Below, one piece after another: positions 1-5,614 of a stretch of DNA of 13,371 nt. The notes under the pieces were generated by a model that was not told the DNA's origin, searched no databases, and worked only from the letters and a program-made list of their open reading frames with translations. Numbering within the stretch: position 1 is the stretch's first letter; each line of letters starts with the position of its first letter. The translations under genes were made by a program, and so were the position numbers. Source of the stretch: Phycisphaerales bacterium (GTDB lineage: Bacteria; Planctomycetota; Phycisphaerae; Phycisphaerales; UBA1924); the NCBI GenBank assembly GCA_030680655.1, contig JAUXUZ010000546.1, positions 1 through 13,371 of the forward strand. The letters are read 5' to 3'.

Positions 1-1130
1 AGCGTCTTGAGCGTCCAGTACGTACCCACCGCGCTCGGGTTGGTCGTGTTCATCGACATGAGCCCCGCGCGGCCGCCGGCCCACCAGTCCACGCCCGTCC
101 CCCCGCCGACGATGTGCATCCGCGTGACGAAGGGGAAGAGGTCATTGTGCACGCCCGTCTGCTGGGTGTTGAAGGGGTCGGCGAAGTCAAACGTCCGGAC
201 CCCGCGGTTGCCGAACGCGGCCCGGACGAGCGCGCCAGAGGTGGCGAGGCCGGTCATATCCCCGTTGCTATTGAACGGGAGCGGCGGCCGCCACGCGGGC
301 GCGCTAGGGATGGAAACATCCACTGCCGCCAGGGCGTAGTCGTGGCTAGAGGGTGAGTAGCCCACGATGAGGTTGTTGCCACTGACCGCCATCGCGGCGA
401 TGGAGGTCTCGTCGTCGATCGCCACGTTGTTCAACGCTGCCGCGCCGCGGGTGACGGAGGCGAGGTTGGCGATGTTGAACCCTTCCACGCCGTAGATGGA
501 GGACTCGAGCTCGTGGAACCCGGTCCAGAGCGTGGAACCGACGACGACGAGCCGGTCGTAGCCGTAGTCGTCGGTGAGTGGCTCGAAGGTCTGCCGGCGC
601 ACGGCCGGGTTGAGGGTGGCGTCGTAGACGTATAGCTCGCTGTCGATGTAGGCGTCAAAGCCGATCCGCTGCTCGATCTGAGTGGCGATGAAGACGGTGT
701 TGCCGGCGGCGGCGATGTCGACCGCATCGCCTGACGCGATGGTGCTCAGCGGCGAAACGGTGAGGCCGGGGGCGTTGGCGAGGCTGAAGACCTGCACGTC
801 GCCGTTCTTGAGCAGCGCATAGGCCCGCCCAGACCCCAGGGTCATGTCTAGCTTCACTGCGGGGCCGTTGAGCGGGGCGGTGCGGCGCGGCGAGAAGGAC
901 ATCGGCTCGAAGCTGTTGAAGACGCTCACCAGTTCCACGTGCGTGCCGTTGGCCACCAGCAGCGTGTCGGCGTTGACCCGCGTGAAAGCCGTGGTCTCTC
1001 CGCCGAAGTGGCCCGTGATGGTCGGCCCGCACTGGGCCGACGCGATCGCGCCCAATCCGCCAAGGGCCGACAGGACCGCGATCAACGGGGCGGCAGCGCA
1101 AAGGAACGAACGAATGCAGTGTCTGCTCAT
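1..1130 (-). CDS. Secreted LVIVD-repeat (beta-propeller-like) protein, 3' end beyond the window
   Basis: An unbroken minus-strand frame runs from the ATG at 1130 to the left edge (376 codons plus 2 bases, no stop), so the C-terminus is missing. Residues 1-33 look like a Sec signal peptide: Arg/His near the N-terminus, a hydrophobic stretch at about 9-29, and an Ala-Ser-Ala cleavage site before Gln33. The mature part is rich in short beta-type segments. Several resemble LVIVD repeats, for example AAVDVSIPSAP (268-278), VRTFDFADPF (311-320) and LMSMNTTNPSAVG (357-369). Family knowledge suggests a surface or periplasmic propeller of unknown ligand; no catalytic motif is visible. No clear Shine-Dalgarno precedes the ATG. 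It is transcribed divergently from the zinc-ribbon gene. Because the C-terminus is absent, a PEP-CTERM or other sorting tail can be neither seen nor excluded. Confidence 0.8.
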   Translation of the reverse strand, partial: MSRHCIRSFLCAAAPLIAVLSALGGLGAIASAQCGPTITGHFGGETTAFTRVNADTLLVANGTHVELVSVFNSFEPMSFSPRRTAPLNGPAVKLDMTLGSGRAYALLKNGDVQVFSLANAPGLTVSPLSTIASGDAVDIAAAGNTVFIATQIEQRIGFDAYIDSELYVYDATLNPAVRRQTFEPLTDDYGYDRLVVVGSTLWTGFHELESSIYGVEGFNIANLASVTRGAAALNNVAIDDETSIAAMAVSGNNLIVGYSPSSHDYALAAVDVSIPSAPAWRPPLPFNSNGDMTGLATSGALVRAAFGNRGVRTFDFADPFNTQQTGVHNDLFPFVTRMHIVGGGTGVDWWAGGRAGLMSMNTTNPSAVGTYWTLKT

Positions 1131-1387
1131 CCGCCGAGCATACCGGCAGGAGCCGGTTGTGCCGGCAGAAAAGACGAGAATTGCCGCTAGAGCCCCCCGG
1201 GCGACGCAACGCGACCTTTGCCGAGGGCCGCCTTGCTGCGGTGGCGTGGTCGAGGAGGCGAGGACAAAACGGAAAGGAAAAGGGCGAACTGAAGCTCCCA
1301 CGCGGTGCACCGAACCGACGCGGTGGTACCCCCGCCGCTCTTTACCGCCCGCCGCACCCGCTGGCCATTCCCGGTACGCTCCTGCCC

Positions 1388-2188
1388 ATGAGCGGTTACG
1401 AGGTCAAATCCTCCACCCGGATGTGCCCAGCCTGCCAGGGGCTCATCCCTGTTGACGCGGTGGTCTGCACGCGCTGCGGACTCAACCTCAAGACCGGCTC
1501 GCGCACCCGCGAGGCCGACCGCGACCCGGCCGATGGCGAGCGCAAGGCGAAACTCCTCAAGCAGGCACGCTCTGCGGGCGATGTCGAAACGCTCGAGCGG
1601 CTCGGCGCTCGCCACAAGGGCGGCGGGGCCGCGTGCGCGGCGTGCGGTTACGACGTGACCGGCCTGGGCGGTCGCCCATGCCCCGAGTGCGGGCACGAGC
1701 GCAGCATCGCCGCCGACTTGCACCAGCGCCGCCAGAAGCAGATCGAGCACTACTGGCGCACGACGTGGCTCGTCGGCGGCGTCGGGCTCGCCGCCGGCGC
1801 GGCGCTCACGCTGGGCGTCGGCACGGGGCTGCTCGGCTGGAGCATGATCAAGTGCATCGCGCACCTTGCGATGTGCGAGGGAGCGCTCTTCGCCGGGTAC
1901 TTCTTCGTCTGCCTCTTCATCGGCTACGAAGAAGATGTGCGCGGCCTGGCGGTGCGGCTGATGGGCGTCGGCTCGATCTGGGCCGGGCTCTGGCTCGCGA
2001 CCATGCTGCTGCCGCTGCCGACGATCTACAGCCTCGTGCTCATCGCCTTCATCTCTTGCGCTGCGCTCGCCGCATCGCTCAACGCCCTTACCGGTCGCGA
2101 CTGGGACGACAGCTTCTGGATCGCCGCCGCAGCATGGGTGCTCAAGATCATCGGCTGGGCCGCGCTGACGATGATGGTTGCGCTGTAG
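1388..2188 (+). CDS. Double-zinc-ribbon multi-pass membrane protein
   Basis: The product is 266 residues from the ATG at 1388. The frame is open further upstream, but that extension is basic, low in structure and non-conserved in character, so this ATG is preferred although no strong Shine-Dalgarno is present. Two zinc ribbons are visible. The first is C13-x2-C16...C27-x2-C30. The second is C83-x2-C86...C98-x2-C101 and contains CGYDVTGL, a wording I associate with planctomycete zinc-ribbon membrane proteins. A charged helix lies between them (about 44-78). Residues from about 128 to 264 form some five hydrophobic segments (roughly 128-152, 158-180, 188-208, 214-234, 243-264). The layout suggests a cytoplasmic metal-binding head on a membrane anchor. 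The substrate and function are unknown. It converges on nadD with only 5 bp between the stop codons. Confidence 0.8.
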   Translation: MSGYEVKSSTRMCPACQGLIPVDAVVCTRCGLNLKTGSRTREADRDPADGERKAKLLKQARSAGDVETLERLGARHKGGGAACAACGYDVTGLGGRPCPECGHERSIAADLHQRRQKQIEHYWRTTWLVGGVGLAAGAALTLGVGTGLLGWSMIKCIAHLAMCEGALFAGYFFVCLFIGYEEDVRGLAVRLMGVGSIWAGLWLATMLLPLPTIYSLVLIAFISCAALAASLNALTGRDWDDSFWIAAAAWVLKIIGWAALTMMVAL

Positions 2189-2193
2189 CGCTG

Positions 2194-2865
2194 CTAGCGG
2201 TAGAGCCCCTCACGCTCGATGAACGCAGCGATCGGCGCATCGAGCATCCGTTTGAGCGAAGCGGCGTCGCCGGCGGCGAGCGCCGCTCGCACGCGCGAGC
2301 TGGAGGCTTCGAGCTTGCCCGTCGGCAACATCCGACGCGTCCAGTCGCCAAGCCCGGCGGGCATTTGCGAGGGAGGGGAGTCGCCTTCTGCATCGCGCGC
2401 CATCACCAGCGGATCGGCCAGCGCCACGACCGCCTCCGGCTCGCGCCAGCGCTCAAGCGCCGCCGCCTGGTCAGCGCCGATCAGCAGCCGCAGCCGCACA
2501 TCCTCGCCGCCGTGCCCGTCAAGCCACTCTCTCAGGCGCCGCAGCGTGTCAACGGTGAACGACGGTGTGCCGGCGGTTGCCCGGTCAATCTCGTCGGTCC
2601 ACACCGCGCAACGCGGCAGGTGCGAGGTCGCAAGGTTCAGCATCTCCAGCCGCTGCGCATCGGTCGCCGTCGGCGCGCTCGACTTGTGCGGCGATCGCGC
2701 CGCGGGGATGTACAGCACCCAAACACCCTTCTCCTCATCGAGCAGACGCTCTATGTGGCGCGCAGCCAGCAGCGGCAGGTTCACGTGCCCCTTGTGGGGC
2801 GGGTCGAACGAGCCGCCAAAGAGCAGCAGCGTGCGCACCGACGGGTCGAGTCGGTCGCCAGGCAT
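2194..2865 (-). CDS. nadD: Nicotinate-nucleotide adenylyltransferase (NadD)
   Basis: This cytoplasmic enzyme transfers AMP from ATP to nicotinate mononucleotide, making deamido-NAD in NAD(P) synthesis. Counting from the ATG at 2865 (223 aa), the nucleotidyltransferase signature GGSFDPPHKGH is at 17-27, followed by SPHK at 58-61, SFTVDTL at 102-108, LIGAD at 128-132 and the C-terminal SSSRVR at 188-193, which matches the family's ISSTxIR motif. All expected motifs are present, and the length fits the usual 190-220 aa. An in-frame GTG at 2904 would add 13 Pro-rich residues. Neither start has a clear Shine-Dalgarno, so the start is uncertain. The usual neighbours (obgE, proA, rsfS) are absent. 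The gene lies downstream of the unrecognised membrane protein on the same strand, with a GC-rich hairpin between them. Confidence 0.92.
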   Translation of the reverse strand: MPGDRLDPSVRTLLLFGGSFDPPHKGHVNLPLLAARHIERLLDEEKGVWVLYIPAARSPHKSSAPTATDAQRLEMLNLATSHLPRCAVWTDEIDRATAGTPSFTVDTLRRLREWLDGHGGEDVRLRLLIGADQAAALERWREPEAVVALADPLVMARDAEGDSPPSQMPAGLGDWTRRMLPTGKLEASSSRVRAALAAGDAASLKRMLDAPIAAFIEREGLYR

Positions 2866-2943
2866 CGGCAGCGGCGGCGGCGTGATAGGAGGCTCGTGCG
2901 GCACGCGGGCAAGCGTAGTGACCGGCGCACGCCGGCAACAAAG

Positions 2944-2967
2944 CGGCCCGGCGATCAGGCCGGGCCG
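2944..2967 (-). terminator. GC-rich hairpin, possible terminator between the membrane-protein gene and nadD
   Basis: A perfect 9-bp inverted repeat (CGGCCCGGC / GCCGGGCCG) encloses a 6-base loop. On the minus strand it follows the stop of the 162-residue membrane protein and is trailed by a short T-rich stretch (GCTTTGTTG). The U-tract is weak, so it could be a partial terminator or an RNA-stabilising stem upstream of nadD. Confidence 0.45.
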
Positions 2968-2997
2968 GAGGAAGGCGTTTTGGGTTGAACGGCCGGA

Positions 2998-3486
2998 TCA
3001 GTTCTGCTGGCTGGCGGGGTCAACCATCATCAGCGGGCCAGGCATGCCGGGCTGCAACTGCAATGACTGGACCGACACCTCGGGCAGGCGCTCATAGAGC
3101 GTCTCGGCGTCAACCTCGGTGGCGAGGATGCGCCCGTCGCGGTCGGCGACGGTGTAGACGGGGCCGGTCTTGCCCGCGTAGACCCAGATGAAGTACGGGC
3201 TGCCGGTGAGCGTCCCCAGCAGCGGGCGCGTCGAGGTCACATCGGGGAGCTCGACGCGTTTGCGGTCGATGTTCGTGGCGGCCAGCTTGTCGGCCTCGCT
3301 GGCGAGCATCAGGCGCGTCTGTCGCTCGTTGTAGTTCTCTCGCGCGGCGGCCATGCTTTTGTCAGGGTGGATCACCGCGCCGACGCCAAAGAAGAGGGCG
3401 ACGGCGAGCGCGCCGTATACCAGGCGCTTGACAGGACCGGGGAGCTTCTCAAACGGGCGGGATGCGCTGCTCATGGCAGAGAACAT
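2998..3486 (-). CDS. Hypothetical single-pass membrane protein
   Basis: I do not recognise this 162-residue product. A basic/Pro segment (about 10-21) precedes one hydrophobic helix at about 21-40, so it is predicted to be anchored at the inner membrane with the rest outside the cytoplasm. Residues 45-80 are charged and helical (N-Y-N-E-R-Q...). Residues 95-135 look like a small alpha/beta domain (SPYFIWVYAGKTGPVYTV, then DGRILATEVD). A hydrophobic, Pro/Met-containing tail follows (QLQPGMPGPLMMV). The ATG at 3486 is used; a second in-frame ATG lies at 3474. Coding potential is supported by the continuous, compositionally protein-like sequence and by the lack of a better frame here. It lies upstream of nadD on the same strand but is separated by a hairpin, so a shared role is not implied. 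Confidence 0.65.
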   Translation of the reverse strand: MFSAMSSASRPFEKLPGPVKRLVYGALAVALFFGVGAVIHPDKSMAAARENYNERQTRLMLASEADKLAATNIDRKRVELPDVTSTRPLLGTLTGSPYFIWVYAGKTGPVYTVADRDGRILATEVDAETLYERLPEVSVQSLQLQPGMPGPLMMVDPASQQN

Positions 3487-3622
3487 CGACCCGATCCGGG
3501 CCCGATTTGAGGCGCAGGACCGAGAATAGAGAGCCGGTTTCGAGGAACGGGGCAGGGAATCGGGGCTGTGAGGCCGCGATCACAGAATCAGCCTGAACAA
3601 AGAGAGGAGCCGCGAAGGCAAG

Positions 3623-3650
3623 TGGCAAACGGCCGCTTCGCGTCTAGACT
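3623..3650 (+). promoter_or_regulatory. Possible tRNA-Glu promoter
   Basis: TGGCAA (3623-3628) and TAGACT (3645-3650) are 16 bases apart and would place a transcription start roughly 20 bases before the tRNA. The match to sigma-70 boxes is only moderate, and promoter consensus in this lineage is poorly defined. Confidence 0.25.
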
Positions 3651-3676
3651 TGCCCCGCGCCCCGCAAGGGTGCAAG

Positions 3677-3751
3677 GGCCCCATCGTCCAGCCTGGCCCA
3701 GGACGCGACCCTTTCAAGGTCGAGACATGGGTTCAAATCCCATTGGGGTCA
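3677..3751 (+). tRNA. tRNA-Glu (anticodon UUC)
   Basis: The sequence folds as a full cloverleaf. The acceptor stem is GGCCCCA/TGGGGTC with one G-U pair. The D-stem is GTCC/GGAC. The anticodon stem is CGACC/GGTCG around loop CTTTCAA, giving anticodon TTC (reads GAA/GAG, Glu). A short 4-base variable loop and T-stem ATGGG/CCCAT with loop TTCAAAT follow. The discriminator is A at 3751, and CCA is not encoded. The gene stands alone between a minus-strand gene and the DoxX-like gene. The 3' end is not duplicated elsewhere in the window, so there is no sign of an integrated element using it. Confidence 0.95.
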
Positions 3752-3762
3752 TTCCTCACCAT

Positions 3763-3791
3763 ACACCGCCCGGCTCCGTGCCGGGCGGTGT
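3763..3791 (+). terminator. Perfect 12-bp hairpin after tRNA-Glu
   Basis: ACACCGCCCGGC pairs perfectly with GCCGGGCGGTGT across a 5-base loop (TCCGT), starting 11 bases after the tRNA 3' end. Only CGTTA follows the stem, so there is no proper U-tract. It is most likely the tRNA transcript terminator or a 3'-processing stem. The fold is certain; the role is inferred. Confidence 0.65.
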
Positions 3792-3865
3792 CGTTACAGC
3801 ACCGGGAACGTGGGAGCGGCGTTGCCGGCCCGCCCGGCCACGTTCCCAAAGCAGAAAGCCAGCCT

Positions 3866-4261
3866 ATGAGCACCACCACACCCGCCTCCGCCCAGCCGAA
3901 GTGGATGACCATCGCCGGGTGGATCGCCAGCGTGCTCCCCGCAGCAATGCTCTTCTTCAGCGCCTCGATGAAGTTCGCAAAGCCGCCCGCGGCGATGGAA
4001 GGGATGGCCAAGTTCGGGTACCCCGAGAGCCTGCTCAACACCCTGGGCGTCGTAGAAGTGGCCTGCACGATCGTGTACCTCTTCCCGCGCACGGCGGTGC
4101 TGGGGGCGGTGCTGCTGACTGGCTACCTGGGCGGAGCGACCGCGACGCACGTGCGCGTCGGCGACGCGTGGTTCATGCCGGTGGTGCTGGGTGTACTGGT
4201 CTGGCTCGGCCTGTTCCTGCGCGATGCGCGGGTGCGGGCACTGCTGCCGCTGCGCCGCTGA
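3866..4261 (+). CDS. DoxX-like family small membrane protein
   Basis: The product is 131 residues from the ATG at 3866. A longer open frame upstream passes through the tRNA gene and its hairpin, so it cannot be the true start. A weak purine stretch (AGAAAG, near 3853) precedes the ATG. Four hydrophobic segments are visible (about 15-35, 54-73, 76-95, 102-119). The pattern LFFSASMKFAKPP, then GYPESLLNTLG, then a segment rich in small residues (LTGYLGGATATHVRVGD), matches the DoxX_2-like fold of four-helix inner-membrane proteins. Family members are linked to quinone-dependent or redox functions, but the precise role of this subgroup is unknown. It converges on rnc with 21 bp between stop codons. 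Transcription may come from its own promoter after the tRNA hairpin, or by read-through. Confidence 0.8.
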   Translation: MSTTTPASAQPKWMTIAGWIASVLPAAMLFFSASMKFAKPPAAMEGMAKFGYPESLLNTLGVVEVACTIVYLFPRTAVLGAVLLTGYLGGATATHVRVGDAWFMPVVLGVLVWLGLFLRDARVRALLPLRR

Positions 4262-4282
4262 TCGCAAGGGGCAATAGGCCGG

Positions 4283-5038
4283 TTACTTGCCGTTCTCGTC
4301 ACCGCCGGGGAAGGCCGCGCGTGCCAGGCCCGAGCGCAGGTGGACGACGCCGTTCTCGATGCTCGCCAGGCCGAGCGCTGAGAGCGCGTTGAGCGCTGCC
4401 CCCTGCTCGGCGATCTTTTTGCTCGCGCCCCACGAAGCTTCGTAGCGCGTGCCGTTGATCTCAACGCTCACGTGGAACTGCTTGGAGTGATCGGGCCCGC
4501 GCGAGCCGAGCACCACGTACTCGGGCGTGGTCGTCAGCCGCTGCTGGGCGAACTGCTGCAGGATGCTCTTGAAGTTCTCCTGGTGCCCGCTCTGCGCTGC
4601 GCGGTCGATGCGCGGCTGCAGGAGCGGCAGCAGGAACGTGCGCACCGGCTCGATCCCGCCGTCGATGTAGATCGCCGCGATGATCGCCTCAACCGCCGCC
4701 GCCGCCAGGCTGCTGGGGAGCGCGGCCTGCGTCTTCATCCCCTTGCCGATCGACAGGTGCTCCTCGATGTTCATCTCCTTGCCGATCTCGGCGCAGGAGA
4801 TGCGGCTGACCACCGCGCTCTTGATCTTGGTCATCTCGCCCTCGAGCAGGTGGGGGTACTGCTCGTAGATCCGCTGGCACACAACCAGGCCGAGCACGGC
4901 GTCGCCCAGGAACTCCAGGCGCTCGTTGCTCTTGACCCGTGCATCGGTGACGCTGGCGTGCCGGAACGCCAGGTCGATCAGCGACACGTCGCGGAACTGG
5001 TAACCGATCTTCTGTTCGATGGGGTGGCGCACCAACAC
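4283..5038 (-). CDS. rnc: Ribonuclease III
   Basis: This is the double-stranded-RNA endonuclease that processes rRNA precursors and structured mRNAs in the cytoplasm (251 aa, normal length about 225-255). The catalytic domain (1-150) has the signature NERLEFLGDAVLGLV at 38-52, holding E39, E42 and D46, then EGEMTK (66-71) and VEAIIAAIYIDGG (116-128) with E117. A dsRNA-binding domain spans about 154-222 (NFKSILQQFAQ, then SKKIAEQGAALNAL). The GTG at 5038 is chosen because AGAGGT lies 9 bases upstream; TTG at 5035 and GTG at 5032 are alternatives. One oddity is that position 114, normally the metal-binding Asp three residues before E117, is Ala in the run LAAAAVEA. The usual partners era, rpmF and acpP are not adjacent. 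Confidence 0.95.
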   Translation of the reverse strand: MLVRHPIEQKIGYQFRDVSLIDLAFRHASVTDARVKSNERLEFLGDAVLGLVVCQRIYEQYPHLLEGEMTKIKSAVVSRISCAEIGKEMNIEEHLSIGKGMKTQAALPSSLAAAAVEAIIAAIYIDGGIEPVRTFLLPLLQPRIDRAAQSGHQENFKSILQQFAQQRLTTTPEYVVLGSRGPDHSKQFHVSVEINGTRYEASWGASKKIAEQGAALNALSALGLASIENGVVHLRSGLARAAFPGGDENGK

Positions 5039-5117
5039 GCTGGCTCAACCTCTGACGCTTGAGAAGGGGCGTCGTATGTCCGCGGGAGGAGGGGTCGAGC
5101 GCCTGCGGCTCCTGCAT

Positions 5118-5136
5118 CCCGACCAACAAGGTCGGG
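5118..5136 (-). promoter_or_regulatory. Hairpin in the rnc 5' leader
   Basis: CCCGACC and GGTCGGG form a perfect 7-bp stem around a 5-base loop, about 80 bases upstream of the rnc start. No U-tract follows on either strand, so it is not an intrinsic terminator. It may be a structured leader element; in E. coli the rnc leader is cut by RNase III itself. That role here is only an inference. Confidence 0.4.
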
Positions 5137-5326
5137 TGAAGAACCGGAGGCGGACGGCCTGTCCCGCGCGCACACCGATCATCGGCTCGATCGGCGTCGT
5201 CATTCTCCCATACGCCGCAATCCGGGGAGAGGTTCCCTAGGGGTTGCCGTTCTTTTCCCTAACATTACTCTGCGACTGACCGCCGGCGTAGACCCGGGCG
5301 TCCGACACGGCTAGCATCACGACCCA

Positions 5327-5345
5327 GCCGAGAGCACCTCTCGGC
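5327..5345 (+). promoter_or_regulatory. Hairpin in the rpmH 5' leader
   Basis: GCCGAGAG and CTCTCGGC pair perfectly (8 bp) around a 3-base loop (CAC). The stem ends 10 bases before the AAGGA ribosome-binding site (5356-5360) of rpmH. Its position suggests mRNA stabilisation or translational control of a ribosomal protein gene. The function is inferred only. Confidence 0.45.
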
Positions 5346-5369
5346 CGGCATTTCAGAAGGATCACGCCC

Positions 5370-5522
5370 ATGGGCATGGCTTACAACAAGCGGATCAGCA
5401 AGACCAAGCGCAAGCGCAAGATCGGGTTCCGCGCCCGCATGAGCACCAAGGCCGGCCGCAAGATGATCAACCGCAAGCGCGCCCTGGGCCGCTCGCTGAA
5501 CGTCGCCGACGAGACGTACTGA
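5370..5522 (+). CDS. rpmH: 50S ribosomal protein bL34
   Basis: This is a 50-residue, strongly basic protein, within the family's usual 44-50 aa. The core GFRARMSTKAGRKMINRKRALGR (19-41) is the bL34 signature (GFRARM, then a T-x-x-GR-x element, then RRxxGR). It binds 23S rRNA in the large ribosomal subunit. The N-terminus (MGMAYNKRISKTKRKRKI) departs from the common MKRTFQPS form, and the tail (SLNVADETY) is acidic rather than basic. The ATG at 5370 is preceded by AAGGA at 5356-5360 with 9-base spacing; the ATG at 5376 is a less well spaced alternative. It is a single-gene transcript with its own leader hairpin and a strong terminator. rnpA, its usual downstream neighbour, is absent: lipA follows on the other strand. 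Confidence 0.95.
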   Translation: MGMAYNKRISKTKRKRKIGFRARMSTKAGRKMINRKRALGRSLNVADETY

Positions 5523-5549
5523 TCCTCCTCGACAAACCGTGTAACGACA

Positions 5550-5577
5550 ACGCCCGCCGATTGGCGGGTGTTTTTTT
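5550..5577 (+). terminator. Intrinsic terminator of rpmH
   Basis: ACGCCCGCC pairs with GGCGGGTGT (9 bp, one G-T wobble) around loop GATT and runs directly into seven T residues (5571-5577). This is a textbook Rho-independent terminator 28 bases after the rpmH stop. On the minus strand it lies after lipA but lacks a U-tract there, so it is mainly a plus-strand terminator. Confidence 0.92.
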
Positions 5578-5614
5578 AGGTCCCTTGCTGCCCTTGTGGT
5601 CAGAGTGAAATCGC

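Larger units (their letters stand above)
5039..5369. other. 331-bp intergenic region between divergent rnc and rpmH
   Basis: No convincing gene is seen. The region should hold the rnc leader and promoter (minus) and the rpmH promoter and leader (plus). It contains the hairpin at 5118-5136, the rpmH leader hairpin at 5327-5345, and the most AT-rich stretch nearby at about 5244-5270 (TTGCCG at 5244-5249 followed by CTTTTCCCTAACATTACT), which is the best guess for a promoter, although the box spacing is not canonical. Short open frames here have no recognisable protein character. Confidence 0.6.

Noticed and set aside
1143..1165. Inverted repeat CCGGCA...TGCCGG just upstream of the LVIVD-protein start
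   Set aside because: It has only 6 bp with an 11-base loop in GC-rich DNA; this is too easily explained by chance to list as a regulatory site.
1633..2988. 451-codon plus-strand frame across the zinc-ribbon gene and nadD
   Set aside because: It is extremely Arg-rich, spans two opposite-strand real genes and has no motif, so it is an alternative-frame artefact.
3677..3751. tRNA-Glu as an attachment site of a mobile element
   Set aside because: There is no integrase, no second copy of the tRNA 3' end and no composition shift in the flanks.
3568..4392. Plus-strand frame spanning the tRNA and DoxX-like gene
   Set aside because: It runs through the tRNA-Glu gene and its hairpin and is Arg/Pro/Gly-rich. 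The DoxX-like frame has real membrane segments.
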